From contig OZ025206.1 of NCBI GenBank assembly GCA_964019055.1, positions 15,163,291-15,227,290 of the forward strand: 64,000 bases of DNA, given 5' to 3'. Origin of the DNA: Anthopleura xanthogrammica. Taxonomy: Eukaryota; Cnidaria; Anthozoa; Actiniaria; Actiniidae. The notes under the pieces are model-generated. The model searched no databases, was not told the DNA's origin, and worked only from the letters and a program-made list of their open reading frames with translations. Numbering within the stretch: position 1 is the stretch's first letter; every line of letters begins with the position of its first letter. Below, piece by piece: positions 38,400 to 52,500 of the stretch. The position numbers and the translations under genes were made by a program.

Positions 38400-41300
38400 A
38401 GGGCGGTTAGGGGGGAGGGGGTCTCGGCACGGATCACGAATATTAAAAAAGGATGATCACTGCTCACGCAAAAATATAAAACGTTTAAATTCAAGAAAAT
38501 TCACGATTCACGACGTTTAGAACATGCTCATCACAGATCACGAAAATTTAAAAAAACTCCGTTCACAATTTCACGTGGAAATTAAACCCCTTACCACCCC
38601 TCTTTAAAGACCAAAGTACAATTGCGTTTACACTAAGTTTTAGTCAATTTTATATCGTAAAAAAACACGGTTGAATTAAGTATTCGAAATAAATCGATGG
38701 GGAAAAATGAACTCGTTCTAGACAATGGGATCCTTGGAATTAAGCTTAATGCGCATTACTCGCCTCGTGTACATTATTCGCCTCGTGTTGCGTGCTGTGA
38801 TGAATGGAAAAAAAATCAATTTTATGGCAATTACTTGGAGCTACAGTATAATAGCCTGGTATTGCTGTTTTGTTCTCGTTTCTGCCCGTCAATTTTGATT
38901 TTTGTAGCAAAGATATTCAAGAGAAATTTTATAGGTTTACATAAATGATTCATAAAAAAGGAGATAGTCAGACATCGACTGTGTTTATCAAAGTCTAGTG
39001 ACTTCGCAATGTTTGACTTTTGAAAAATTGATTTTAATCTTTAATGGAATTGTAACGGGTCTTTTAAATAAAATATTTTAAGTGATTTGAATTGGCTTCA
39101 AAAATAAAATAGTATTCTCGGGAATACTTCGACTAGTAACTCTTTTCAAGGATTGTTTTTCGTTTCATTTTGGTTCCAGTGAAGAAATCGGACCTTATGC
39201 AAGGCCATCTCTATCGCTTGTCACCGGCCTTCGAATAATCCTCCTTTCAAAAGAAATATAAGTCGTCTTTTCAGAAAACAATTTCTTTAAAAACCTGTAT
39301 TATTTTATAAAGTAATACTAGTTATCCGAAGACACTCAGATTTTCTTCGGAAAAAGTGTCTTTTGAACTCCAAAAAAAAAAAACAATCCCATAACCACGA
39401 TTAGATCAAACATTTTAAGTCTTTTTCGACATTAACTGGATTGCTGTGACTTCTGAGTTGAAAGGTCGAAGAATTTAGCAATCATATATATTGGTTATTA
39501 TTTATCTGACATAATCTTATTCGATAAGTCTGTTATGTTGGTGTATGCAACAGTGTACTAATGCCCCAACACTATATATCTCCATGCACTGTTCAAATCG
39601 ACCATGACATTACTGTAGCTGATTCGCTTGTTTGTTCATTACCATTACTCTATGATTATGCCAACTTATTCACTTTCTAATTTTAGCGGAATTGAAGCTG
39701 TTAAGTTTTGTTCTTTGTTAACGAAGATGTCGAACAGAAAGCAATCTTTTTGTGGGCGAACAAAAGGCAAGGGATGTTTACTTTTCGGTTTAAAAAGAAA
39801 CACTCAAAAATGCTCATTGAGTTTGAAAATTACTTTTTTCATTTCTGTTTAGATAGCAGCGGAGATGCGTAATTGAATATGATTGTTAATTTGACGATAT
39901 GGTCTTTCAAAATACTGAACTGAAACAGTTCTACCTTGAAATTTATAACCGTAAATATTCATTTACACGCATTAAGCCCGTCAACAATGCTTGCTTTGGT
40001 TCCTAAAGTGACTTCAAAATCGATCTATGCTAACGAAAAATTAAAAGTTTTCCACTTGTGTCTAGGAAATAGGTTTTGCAACAATTTTTAGGTTAATTTG
40101 TTTTGGTTAAAACGTTTCAAAACAAAAATCACTGAGGGAAAATACTGTGCTATAACACAGAATTGTTTGCACCTAATGAATGAGAGAAAGTTTAGGCGTT
40201 GGTGTGCTTAAAACCACGCATTTTCACCTGCTCCAAGTGGATCAATGCTCGAAAACATATTCAGTACAGTACACCAAAACATTTGATGTTCTTGAAGATA
40301 TAACATCCATGACCATACTATAACCATCGAAAAGGGAGTTGTTTTTAAAAACCAGAACATAAAAACTCAAAATATGTGTATGTATATATATATGTATGTA
40401 TACTAGGGACGGCTTGTTTCAGATCTAAGTCCAGTTTTCACATGTTCTCAGACAGAGTTCATTGAGCGTAGGCTTTTATCAAGTTAAATACTCATGCCAT
40501 ATCAAAGATGAAAGTGATTAGAACGTGTTGATAAGTTAATAACGGTACGAGTCTCGGCAACTGATCAAGCCTTTTCATCTCGAGAACGCGTTAATAAACA
40601 TTAATTAGTAAGTCGAAGCTAGGATGGCCGAGCGTGTGTGACGTCCAGTCAAATGATTCCTTTTCTTTCCGTTCAAGTACCGGGAAACAAGAAGACTAAA
40701 CGCGTTGGCATTAGTAAAACCCTTGTGTCTACTTCATAGAGGGGGCTTCCAATTACAGTCCAAATGTTTGAAAACAATTGTAACTTTAGCTAGAGAGGCG
40801 ATAGTTAGTTGATTTTTTGAAGCGGATATGATGTAACTCTAGAAGGCAACACACAAGAGACAGGTGCTTTCTCTGCATATATTGAATGGCTTGGCCCAAA
40901 ATGATCACTCCATAACGTGAGCTCGAAAGGTGTGGACCAACTGAACAGCGAGATTCCCAACCGAGTACCCAGCGATTTCTTGATAATCGAACTGAATCTT
41001 GCACCAGTTCACCACTCAATCTAACAGTAAGTACATAACCTTCATCATGATTCTATTTAGTGCTAGAAACTTAAGAGATCTAAGATTTGACGAGTCTGTT
41101 TCGAGATAATATTAACAACGTCATAAGAATGCGTGCTTTCTTCGGGGATTCTTCGGTTCAAATTTGCGCTATATTCATGTTAACAATCTTTCTTTGGTCG
41201 TTTTGATACACTGTCGGCTTAAGCGTCTGAGCAGTGGTGATTGGTGATCTTTATTAACGTTTCAAGTTTCGCAGTTCAAGCTTCTTTCAAGATCAAACGC

Positions 41301-41690
41301 TCTAACTTCATCTTTTTAAGGTTCTAATATCCTAAATAGCTTTAAATCAAGTCTTTACAAATAGACAGCTTGAGAAAAGTAGTCAGTCATAGGTAGAGGA
41401 TTTTGGCTGTCAGCGAAAGTTGTCAGTTGCCTTGAAGGCAGATTGACTGATTTACTGCTCGAAGGAGCACTTACTGCTATTAGAACCCTTTCAAATCCTC
41501 GTAGTTATCTTCAATTAAATGTGGCTTAGCAATAAGTAATGCTATTGTAGTTCCTAAGGCCAAGACAAGTCTTTATTGCCTGTCTGCTAATCTTTCTCCG
41601 AGAAACTGACGTGCAGTGTTTCTTTGACTGACTCAATAAATTTGTTAAACTGAAATGGTAGAATATATTTCCTCTCCAGTTATTAGTATT
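38400..41690. other. Gene-free interval
   Basis: No supported gene. At 38393-38601 a region with GGGCGGTTAGGGGGG at the left and CCCCTTACCACCCCTC at the right plus repeated TCACGA words could be a decayed hAT-like MITE. A donor-like ACAGTAAGTACAT occurs near 41022 without a recognisable upstream exon. The remainder is AT-rich filler. Confidence 0.4.
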
Positions 41691-41711
41691 GTCATTTCTT
41701 TTTCTATATAT

Positions 41712-41950
41712 TCTCTTCTTGTTCTTGTTCTTCTTGTTCTTCTTGTTCTTGTTCTTCTTTTTCTTCTTCTTTTTCTTCTCCTTCTTCTTCTTCTTCTTCT
41801 TGTCGTTTTTCTTCTTCTTTTTCCTGTTCTTTTTCTTGTTCTTCTTCTTGTTCTTCGTGTTCTTCTTCTTCTTCTTCTTCTTCCACTTTTTCTTGTTGTT
41901 GTTGTTGTTGTTCTTCTTCTTCTTCTTCTTCTTCTTCTTCTTCTTCTTCT
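41712..41950. repeat. (TTC/TTG)n microsatellite, about 240 bp
   Basis: TTC runs are interspersed with TTG, ending in about 14 perfect TTC units. The Leu/Phe-rich frames on plus and the Glu-rich frame on minus are artefacts of the trinucleotide period. Confidence 0.95.
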
Positions 41951-41952
41951 TT

Positions 41953-44900
41953 TCTACTAACTAGCGATGATATTGCAAATCACTTACGAAAACAAATTTC
42001 CTACTCTGACGTTTACAACACTTCTTTTCAGTTTTTCTTCTACGCGGTCTGTTGTAGTGATGACCTTAATTTGTCAAATTTACGCATGCCCATTAAATGG
42101 TTTTCCCGCTTGAGACCAAGCAAGATCCGCTTTAGGATCTTCCACGCTTCTTGGACAGGAAATTAGTTTGTAAAATTTGTTTGATTAATCTATGAAATCA
42201 AGCAAAAATCACGATCAAGAAAACTCTGGTGTGGATTTACCGTAATTTGGTCCTCGAAGCATTGATGACACGCTTAGAAATGAAGCGTCAAACAAAAAAA
42301 CGTGTCGCCAATGGTCTTATCTTTTATCTTTTTAACTATGGCCCTCTGTAAAGTATTGGCTATCAGTCAAATTTTTCATTTTTTATTGGTCAATTTTTAG
42401 ACGCCGATTTTGTCGGTTTTTATATTAACAAAAAAACTCCGCCATCATAAATGTAGTGTGCCAAACATTGAATTAGTAAAGTAACCATCTACTTGACCAT
42501 GGCCACTGAGAAAAAACTGAACAAGAATGCTAGATATTTGTTATTCTAAGTATATCTCTTGTTTTTGTTATCGTCTTGTTTTTGTTATCATGATTATTGC
42601 CAGTTAATCAGTTATGTTTAGGATTTTTTGAATCGAAATTTAACAGATAAATTTAAACAATCCGAGCTATTTAACTTCGTGTTTTTGTCAGTTTTTTTTT
42701 TTGAAGTTCATGTTGGAGTTCGATTAATAGGGTTTGAAGAGTAATACTGACTGCAAGACAGCTGAATTACGATGCCATCGCTGTTTTTTGACTTATTTTC
42801 TTTAAATAAAAGCCTAGTTATATCCTTTGTTGTGTTTTTTTAAATGAAATATTACCATATTTATTGGCTGCTCCGGGAAATTAGAGTTATTGTTTTGAAC
42901 AAGAATGGCGTGGGCTTGAACGCTACTTTTCAAACATATTTAGTGTGTGTTTTTAAACGCTTTGGTTTGTGCAAGTCCATCGTGATTTAAACCATGAAAA
43001 CACATACAAGATTGTACAAGAAATATCTATATATAATACTGATTATCGCGTTAATTACAATACTGTCTTACAAATATTCTTGATTATTTTTCTCACATTT
43101 ACTACCATCAACAAAACCGCGAAAAAATTCGGTCAAGTAAATTTTATGAGAAGATAATTTTAGCAAAAAATCTCCAAGTCCTTCTTCTACTCATTATCGC
43201 CACGAATAGAATACTGTTTTTTTTAGGCTCATTCCCAAAACTACGTAAAATCTTATGTGGGCTTGATCACGAATGCGATGTGTAGGCAGAACAGAGTACG
43301 TTGTGCCGTTTACTGACTGTATTAAGCACTTCATTATTAAGCAAGGGAACTTAATTGTTCAAAGTCTGTGATACGAGTGGGTGAATAAAGACTTTTATAG
43401 TTTCTTGGCGACGTGTGAGTGTGACATGCTTGTGACGTCATTCATTTTTACTAGGGCTTTCCCTCTCTCTTTTTTTCGTTTTTATTCTTATATCTTCATT
43501 TGTTATGTTGGTTTTTGGTCGTTTATTTTACCGTCTTCGATCTTTTTTCCCCTTTGAAATAAAGAGTCAGCCAAAGAAGATATACTTAGTAGTTTGTAGG
43601 TTTCCGATGGATCGGCGAGGCCTGGTAGCTAAGTAAGCTAAGCCGATGGAACTGAGAACGGCTTATCATACTATAGTCGTGGCATTTGACAAGAATTAAA
43701 AAAAAAACTTTGTTATCGTTTAAGCTCTTTTTATGATAAATGTCGACTGTTTTACTTATTTGCATGAAGGCCACATGGAAAACTGTTATTAAGTGCTATC
43801 AATTTTACAAAATCACCATTAGTTTACTATTTCAAGTCCGTGTAGGATTAAGGGAAATGATTGATAATTGTGTTTAATATGATCCTCCTTTCCTACGCAT
43901 GACAGGGGGCGAAGCGGCAATTCAACTGGAAATTGATTGTGCTCGTGGCCCAGCTGGAAGGCGAAAATAGCGCAAAGTTTAGTCGTATTCTCCGGGAAGT
44001 TCAAAAAGTTTACCATTTACGTACTTAATCTACGCACGCTACTCTTTGGGGACGGAAAAGTCAGTTCGCGCCTTAAATTCTATCAGTGGCCTGACGCTGT
44101 CTTAGGCTTTTCATAGATCTCGAAAGAGAATACTCCTATTTGCGTAACAATAATCGAAGGGGTCAGGGATTCAGAAGGTCTGATTCAAACACTGCCAACA
44201 TTAATCGCATCGAACCCTGAAACAACCTCTGAGCTGATCTTTTATCTGACTCAGGGAATGACTAACTCACAGATCGAATTAGAAGTTTAGCATGTTGGAT
44301 AGCAAATGTTCGAGTGTCTTTCTTATAAAACCAACCAATTTGGTGTCTCTAAGTGGGGTTTTCAACACTACTTAACCTAAATAACGCGAAGAATTCTTGT
44401 CCATCATGTGATGAAAGTCAGTTGTGTCAGATTTTCAACAAGGTGACGATTCAACATTAAAAGGTTGAAGAGGGTTACGAGCTGTAACGTCTTTAAAAAT
44501 TGTTATTCCTAAACAACGCTTTTTCGAATTTTTCAATGAAGTATATGCCTTGGCTGTCGACAGATTTTTGCCCGCGTCATGATAAGGCGCAACCTCATGC
44601 GTGGCGATCAAATCTGTTTCCCTTATTGCTGTACTCAGCAAAACGTCTGGTTAACACGCAGTATGTCACGTGGTCACTGTGTGATTTTGTCACGTGTTTT
44701 CATTTCTTCGACATTATACAGAAAATCATGAAAACATCATCAAATCATTCTAGTACCTTATTTCCGATTGGACAGAAATTGCCAAACTGTAAGTTCACTT
44801 ATAACATGTGTAATAAACCGTCAAACACTTCAATCAGTTGCTAAGTTCGTCAAGTGAAGTCACCGACATTGGCTTCAATCGTTTTTATTTTTCGTAAACG

Positions 44901-45508
44901 AGGAAAAAAGAACATAATATATGAAAGAGGACGATTTTTTTTTAAAGAAAAAAAAACACCCAAAAAGAGGCTATTCAAAAAAAGAAGGTAAAGTACTTTA
45001 AATAGACTTTTGCCATTCTTTTCTCATTTTTATTTCAGCTCGATATTTTCCAAACTATAGTTTTCTTGCATGTAGTTGATACTTTTTGGAAAGGTAGAAT
45101 CGCTAAGTAGAAATCAATTAACTACTTGAAAGCCCAAGATCTCAAATTCATTGGAATTTCTAAGAAATAAGGCAGCAAAAGTGAGCGGAGAGTGAATCAA
45201 CACCAACGCAGTATGCTCTCATGATCAAGCAGAGTTCAAAATATCAAGCTGGTATTTTCCTTTGTGAGAGATCTCTTTTGTCCTTGTATGGTATCATCTA
45301 AGTTTAAGAACCCATTACTGCAAATGGAAATCCCAGAAGTATAAATGACTTACTAAGCTACATATTGACTATTCACCTATCTTAGTTATTTCATCTTTTC
45401 GGCTTACATCAAACGTTATTCTCAAGAAGGGGAATCAACGAAGGGTGGCTTTAGCCTCTTACTTCTCAGCCATTACTGGTCTTCCTAAAAAGTTGCAACT
45501 TAAAACTA
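41953..45508. other. Gene-free interval
   Basis: No gene, RNA or tandem array that I can support. The longest frame, 114 codons at 44500-44844, has no domain and no splice context. Confidence 0.45.
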
Positions 45509-45678
45509 TAGACCTCTTAAGATTTGAAATTATTTTGCCCATTTCAAGATTACGTTTTAATTTTCCTTTGAAAATAAGATAATTTGTTTTATTTGCGTCC
45601 AAACAAAGAAATGAAACCCAAGGGTATGACACGTGGTCTTAAATGGGCAAAACATTACTCCCAAGGTAAAGAGGTCTA
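45509..45678. mobile_element. MITE family B, copy with both TAGACCT ends
   Basis: TAGACCTCTTAAGATTTGAA at the left and AAGAGGTCTA at the right. The arms TTTTGCCCATTTCAAGATTA and GTGGTCTTAAATGGGCAAAA mirror each other. This is the most complete family B copy at its ends, and TA flanks it. Confidence 0.85.
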
Positions 45679-45679
45679 T

Positions 45680-46254
45680 CGTACTTTAATTGCACCTAAT
45701 TCTCTTGAATCATTTATGGTCTGGTACATAAATTTTTCACAATATCTTGCCGGAAGAACCTTTATCCGTAATGTTATTATATTCTTAATGCAGAACTCAA
45801 AATAAAGTAATAGCACATTAGCCTAAAAAGTTGTTTATTCTGTAAATGTGCCGTAACTTTCTTTAAATACTATTCAGAGGAAAACCACAACAAATCGAAT
45901 GTTGATGAGTCTAGTCTTTGATATAGAATTTATCAGAAAAACAAATCGAAACTAGTCAAAAGAAACAACGACACACATTAGTATATAATCATATTATTGA
46001 CAACCACCAATTGCATCTGTTTTAGTTCAGAAATGACACCGCAATATACGTAGGAGCAGTAAATGTGAACGTAAAAATAGGATCAATACTTCCTTAATTG
46101 GTCTTAAGAGAAGGTGTAATGTTAGCCTTGATAATTTAGATGAGATAATAGAATGAGTCCAGTCCTCTTGACCTTGATCACGTTCGAAAATAGTTGAGAC
46201 AGAGCACTAATGCCAATTGTAATAATGCCAGCGTTATTTTACGGATTTGAAAAA
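45680..46254. other. Gene-free interval
   Basis: AT-rich, nothing recognised. Confidence 0.4.
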
Positions 46255-46440
46255 GGTCAATAGCTGGGTTTCAATCAGCTGATAAAAGTCTTTGAATCTC
46301 ATTATCTGCTCCAAATGGTGGTCAAACACTGACCACCATGTGCTGTCAACCAGAAAGAATTCTATTGAAAACTTGTGATTCAGCTGAGGAACATTCCGCA
46401 CGAGACAGGAAATGACGTCAAGTGAAACCCAGCTATTGCT
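46255..46440. mobile_element. Dispersed element with CAGCTATTG ends, copy 2
   Basis: CAATAGCTGGGTTTCAATCA at the left and TGAAACCCAGCTATTG at the right are inverted ends. The interior matches 7323-7502 almost throughout. Confidence 0.85.
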
Positions 46441-46496
46441 GGGTTTGCAATCATCCCCAAGAGAATAAAATAACAAAAGACGCAAGACACGAGACA

Positions 46497-46646
46497 CAAT
46501 TTAGATGCTACAATAATGGATAATTTTTATCCGCCACTTTTGACTATGAAGAAAATATGACTGTTACTTGGCTACTATTGGGGTCATATAGATAAGTTTA
46601 GCCAAGTTTCAAGTTATTTCCTATTTTCATCAAAGTGCACCCTTCA
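46497..46646 (+). mobile_element. 3' half of the TTAA MITE
   Basis: It begins CAATTTAGATGCTACAATAA and follows the right part of the 22434 copy through GGGTCATATAGATAAGTTTA, ending AAAGTGCACCCTT. The break falls close to where the 32990 half copy stops. Confidence 0.82.
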
Positions 46647-46984
46647 GAAAAATCTTCAGCTTCTAACTTCTGCCTTTTGTTTGGACAAAAAAGACGGGGG
46701 TTTCTCACTCGTTTTTCATTCAAATATAAGAAGATCATGAAAAAGCTCTCAAATGGTGACACTCCAATACGTATAATAAAATATGAATATATATATAAAT
46801 ATAAAAATATAATAAAGAGGTGATTTACTACTTTAGGCCAATCAAAAAGTAGGTTCCAAATGATGAAGTGTTATTGTACATATTACACTACGTTACACCA
46901 CACGGATTATACCTCGACACTGACGTGCAGCTCACCATGCTAACACAAGCTAATTAACCACACAAGTCATACATGGTCACACTC

Positions 46985-47480
46985 ATCATCACGTTCACAC
47001 CACGCCACGCCATATCATACTACTGCACACTTCACACTACGTAACACTACATAATACAGCATACTTCACACCACGCTATGCAACACCGCACCACGCAATA
47101 GCACACTACGTAATACAGCATATATCACAAAAGGCCACACTGCACTACACCACATCTCACAGCATCACACCACGCTATGCCACACCGCACCACGCAATAG
47201 CACACTACGTAATACAGCATATATCACACAAGGCCACGCTGCACTACACCACATCTCACAGCATCACACCACGCTATGCCACACTGCACCACGCAATAGC
47301 ACACTACGTAATACAGCATATATCACACAAGGCCCCGCTGCACTACACCACATCTCACGGCATCACACCACGCTATGCCACACTGCACCACGCAATAGCA
47401 CACTACGTAATACAGCATATATCACAAAAGGCCACACTGCACTACACCACATCTCACGGCATCACACCACGCCATGCTAT
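46985..47480. repeat. 99-bp satellite, CACAC-rich
   Basis: CACCACGCTATGCCACACTG, then CACCACGCAATAGCACACTA, recurs at about 47170, 47270 and 47369 (99-bp step), with degenerate copies upstream from about 46985. It grades directly into the next satellite and shares its short CACCACG words. Confidence 0.9.
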
Positions 47481-47519
47481 GCCCCACCCACCGCACCACG
47501 CAATAGCACACTACGTAAT

Positions 47520-48333
47520 ACAACCTACACATACCACATCACGCCTTACCTCACTACACCGCACCACACGGCATCGCACCACGTTATGCAATACATACCA
47601 TACCACACCACGCCATACCTCACTACACCGCACCACACGGCATCGCACCACGTCAAACAATACATACCATACCACACCACGCCTTACCTCACTACACCGC
47701 ACCACACGGCATCGCACCACGTCATACAATACACACCATACCACACCATACCTCACTTCACCGCACCACACGGCATCGCACCACGTCATACAATACACAC
47801 CATACCACACCATACCTCACTACACCGCACCACACGGCATCGCACCACGTTATGCAATACATACCATACCACACCACGCCATACCTCACTACACCGCACC
47901 ACACGGCATCGCACCACGTCATACAATACATACCATGCTACACCACGCCATACCTCACTACACCGCACCACACGGCATCACACCACGTCATACAATACAC
48001 ACCATACCACACCATACCTCACTACACCGCACCACACGGCATCGCACCACGTCATACAATACACACCATACCACACCATACCTCACTACACCGCACCACA
48101 CGGCATCGCACCACGTTATACAATACATACCATACCACACCACGCCATACCTCACTACACCGCACCACACGGCATCGCACCACGTCATACAATACATACC
48201 ATACTACACCACGCCATACCTCACTACACCGCACCACACGGCATCACACCACGTCATACAATACATACCATACCACACCATACCTCACTACACCGCACCA
48301 CACGGCATCGCACCACGTCATACAATACATGGT
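47520..48333. repeat. 64/69-bp satellite, about 12 copies
   Basis: CCTCACTACACCGCACCACA, then CGGCATCGCACCACGT, repeats with steps of 69 or 64 bp (47551, 47620, 47689, 47753 and onward). The length difference comes from presence or absence of a CACGC block. Long Thr/His-rich frames (303, 315 and 172 codons) and their antisense Val/Arg-rich frames are artefacts. Confidence 0.93.
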
Positions 48334-49440
48334 CGAGTTGGCATTACAAAGCATTGCGGGACTGTTTTAGGAGACATATTTCCAATATGACGTCTATTTT
48401 TTCCAGTAAAATAGTTACACAATGCAATACCGGTTTTTCCCCGAACCTCGGAACGGCTTATACTGGACTACATGACTGCATCGCATCGCATCGCACCACA
48501 CTACACACGTACGCTCAATATCAATTTTTTTGACGTCAGTGTCATGAACATTGAAGCATGAGAAACTTAATATTTTTCATATTAAGATAATACATCCTGT
48601 ACATTCTGCAATCTGAAATATGTATACTGAAAAAGAATTTTTTTTTTCATCTTTGAATTATTAACATATACATATTAGGTTATACTAGGTGTGAAACTTT
48701 TGAACTTTACTTTTCATTTCGGTCGTGCTCCATCTGACTGAAATCTATTAACTATCCTGGAATTGCCTTCTAGCACTGAACAGCTTGCATATTTGTGCTG
48801 AACCTCATAATTACTCCATCCGCAAACAAAACAATCAAATTATTCGACAAAAAAAAAACATCTTTTCGGATCTATGAAGAACTATATATATATTCTTCAA
48901 ATCTTTCCATACCATAAGACGACATCGTTATTTCAGGCCATATCCGTCCGTTAGATAGCCATAAAATTCAGCCAGGCAGGAAAGCGGTAACTTTGGTACG
49001 CCCGAACGTAATTTGTTTTTTGTTTTTTTCTCGATTTTATGAGCGAAATTAAGAAGCAATAAAACCTCGTAAATACTTTTTTAACTTCAGCGGAAAATCA
49101 ATTTGTGCGTCATAAATCACTCCCATTTCCTGCAAAGGTCATTCAACGATAAAAATATCATCCAGCCACTGGATGCCACTGGATATAAATTGTTTGATCT
49201 TTAACAAACAAAATCCTAAAAAAAAAACTGGTAAGCTAAGTAGTTTTGCAGATGAGTGTTTGATAAAACACTTTAAGTAAATCTTAGTGAGAGTTTTTCC
49301 AAAAGTCATTCGTGATTGCGGAGCTCATTCATCAATCTGAAAACCATTAGGAAGAATGTAAGGAAGCGATCGCTAAATAATGAATGGTTTCTTGTTCATT
49401 AATACTTCCTGATACGTCTTCCAATCCAAAGGAACTTAAA
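48334..49440. other. Gene-free interval
   Basis: No exon recognised. A possible promoter begins at the right edge. Confidence 0.4.
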
Positions 49441-49444
49441 CTAA

Positions 49445-49525
49445 TATAAACCCGCTGCGTAGAGCGAGCTACTCACTTGATACTGTGAACCCTGGAGGAC
49501 GAAGGCGAGCGTCCATTTTCAACTG
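49445..49525 (+). promoter_or_regulatory. Candidate TATA promoter with non-coding first exon
   Basis: TATAAA at 49445-49450 is followed about 30 bp downstream by a GC-richer stretch without ATG that ends in a strong donor, CAACTG|GTAAGTAC, at 49525/49526. This is the typical shape of a 5' UTR exon. The next plus-strand acceptor that leads into a good ORF is TTTCTTGTAG at 56015, before the secreted peptide gene. Linking the two across a 6.5-kb intron is inference. Confidence 0.4.
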
Positions 49526-49529
49526 GTAA

Positions 49530-52500
49530 GTACAGTTGAGAGTAAATAGTATTTCAATGTTACTTTGAAAAACGTGCTTTAGGATAGGAACCTTTTGAAC
49601 ACGCTAACATTCTTTACCATCTGACTTGATTTTTGTTGTTCAAACTCGAGCCAAACGCAATATATCTTTTCGTCGGCCTCGGTTACTGCCGGACACCCGC
49701 CGAACGTCAAGTTTCCAATGGAATCAATGCTTAATACTCGGTGGATTTTTAACTTACTACAATGATATCAATAAAATTCGACGTGCAAAAAGCAAGTGAC
49801 GTTGAAGCTTTACTAAGTCCTTGGTTACTTTTCTCAGTCTTTAGTCCTAAAATTGATATTGACATAAAGTGGATTTTCTATGAGTGGACAATCTGTTTTC
49901 CTCTCTTTTATCAGGAAAAACAGGCTTGCGCTTGATTCAGTTTTTTCTCCTGGTGATTCACGCTCATAAGAACTCAAGGTGTTTCACCCAAATCTCCTAT
50001 CAGTTTCCTTGGATGACTTTTGTTCTTTAGTCTTTTCACGATGACAGGTTCCCTCTCTTGACTTTTCTTGTAATAATGGCAGTTAACAAAAACCCGCTTT
50101 CTACGTTCCGTCTCTAAGCTAATGAATTGACTTTTCCTTTCTTTCATCATTTCTTTTTTTGACATATTTATTCTCGTTGAATTTTCCTTCACAATTCTTC
50201 CTTCCGCTTCGGAGACGTGGAATGTCACTGTCTCATCTGAACGATTTGAATCTGCTGACACGAAACACAGCACTTCATTCACGTTACAGCTGAAGGACTG
50301 AACTTAAAATCTCCCTCTCTTATTATTGGCTTTGTTATCTGTATATTCTGGAGAGTCAATTTTGTACACTTTTGAAATTCTTTGAGAGAAAGAAACCAGT
50401 AGAAATGCAGTCATGTTTAAGTTTGTTTTTTTCCGCGGAATCTTCATCGTATCAGGTGTTCACCTGTTTGCTCTCGAATACTTTACTTGATCATTAATTA
50501 AGATTAGTGGGCTAAGAAACGTTTGATCTGATATTCAAAGGCCTAAGTTGCCTTTCCCTTATTCATCTAAGGATTCACTTGAAAATAGAACTCATTGAAA
50601 GGAAACTTCCAACTTATATATAGATCTCGCATAAGCTTTCCACGCCTTTGGCATATAGACCAAGAAGTTCCAAAGGAACCATAAAAGAGTAGTCTACTGA
50701 AGAACTGATACAATCGTAAGATGTTGACTTAGGGATCAGTGGTGTATGGAATCTTTGAAGAAAAATCATTGCATCGAAAAGAAGTAAAAATAATTAGGAT
50801 ACTTGATCGGCTTGGTTGGGGAAGTGGGGTTAAATGGTGTCACTGAATGAGCCTCTTAGTGTTCTAACAACAATCTAGAAAACATTGTTGGGTATATGAT
50901 TCAGTTGTCAATTTTTAGCTCCAACAGCCTGAATGCGTTCAGGCATTCAAAACACCCACCTTTTGACATTCTGTGCCGATTTGCCATGCGTAGTGAGTTG
51001 GAAACTGTTTTTGTCTTCATTTTCAAAGAAACTAAGCGATATCTAAGAAAAGGTGAACTTGGTGAGAGCCGGAGGGATCTTTTTTCCCCAGGGAACAACA
51101 AAAATAGAAGAGTTAGGCGCCCTAACATCGGGATCACCTACTCTCATTTAATCACCCTTTAAGAAAAGAAAAAAAGGCAAAGAAATGGAAAAAAAGTTAA
51201 TGATCAAAAAGAGGATCAGATAACAAAAGACATGCTGGCCATGTTGGTTCAGTGTTTTAAAAATTCTTCCAACATGGCCGCAGCTTTAATTTGACGTCAT
51301 GCAAAAACAGAACGTTCATTGTTGATAGTGAATATCACTGAGAGGTCCGAGTACACTGTATACGTGGTAATTGTGAAGCTGAGCTACACAAACATTTTTT
51401 TATTTTTTAAGACAACTAAACCCTTCCATAAAACCTTTCCAACAAGCTTGTTACAAATATATATCAGGCTGTTTTTTATATATAAATTGCCAATAAAGAA
51501 TTTAATCCACGCTTTACGATGTAATAAATGTCCTTAAGAAGACATAAGTTGCATAGTTTGATTAATGTCCATGCACTTGGGAGATATTTTTTTGCCACAA
51601 TTTAAGCTTGTTTTCAAACTTGTTTTTTCTAATGCTAGTTCTTTAATCATTGTTATTTTTAGCCGTAACTCTAGCGTAGATCAGCCTGTTTTTCTTTTCA
51701 AAAAAGTCATTTCCCGGATTTCAGAAAGTTAATGATAGTCTAAGAAAAACCTGCAAAATCATCTTATCTTTGAAACCTGTGCCTTTTCCTGATATAAGTA
51801 AAACTGGCAGAAGACTGTCCATGTTGAGTTGACACTTTTTTCGAGTGGGATTTAGCCCAGAAAAGTGGCTGGACGATAATCAAGTTGATCTTGGAAACAC
51901 CTGTGATACGTTCAGTGTGTTTGTTAACTTCTACCCTTTCTGTCAAGGATTTGATCTAAATCACCCCTGCGGGAGTTTAAAGCTTAGCGTAGGAATAACA
52001 AAAGATCAAAGAAACTATGTTGGTAGATGATTGTACGCTTTATTATCAAAGTTTTGGCGCCTATTCTCTTCCATTCACTGTTCTTTTTGGCATCCTGTTT
52101 TAATGTTCCTGTTAGCTCGGTGTGTAACTGATGACCCTGAACGCCCAGCCATCAACACCGCGGATGGCTTTCGTTTTCTACACTTTTTCCTTTTCCTTTT
52201 TCAGCTCAAACGCCATTTTCATCTTTATTCGGTATTAGTAAAGGTACTCGATCGTAAAAATTTTGCTTTTCCGACTTCCCAAGATATAAAGAAAAAAACC
52301 AAGTCGAAAACGAAGATAACGTTCGAATTCCGCAAGGACAACTCATGAAGAATCACTGACCCCGAATACTTAGCTAGCAAACGAAAATAAGCGATTATAT
52401 GACAGTGAAATACTTTGTATTTAGTAAATTAAATAAGTAAATAAATAAACCTTTATGACCACAGTTTATAGCTCTCACCTAAAATTTTCGATAAAAGCAA

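Noticed and set aside
41655..41964. Leu-rich and Phe-rich frames, Glu-rich antisense frame
   Set aside because: TTC microsatellite read in all frames.
43610..43660. tRNA-like GGTAGCTAAG stretch
   Set aside because: No consistent acceptor stem, anticodon arm or T-loop consensus could be folded.
47479..48533. 303- and 315-codon Thr/His-rich frames and antisense frames
   Set aside because: Overlapping frames of a 64/69-bp satellite; composition follows the repeat.
49974..50282. 102-codon minus frame with a possible upstream acceptor
   Set aside because: No recognisable domain, no partner exon; Lys/Glu-rich composition can arise by chance.
52031..52348. 105-codon plus frame
   Set aside because: Starts at a non-ATG codon and shows no domain.
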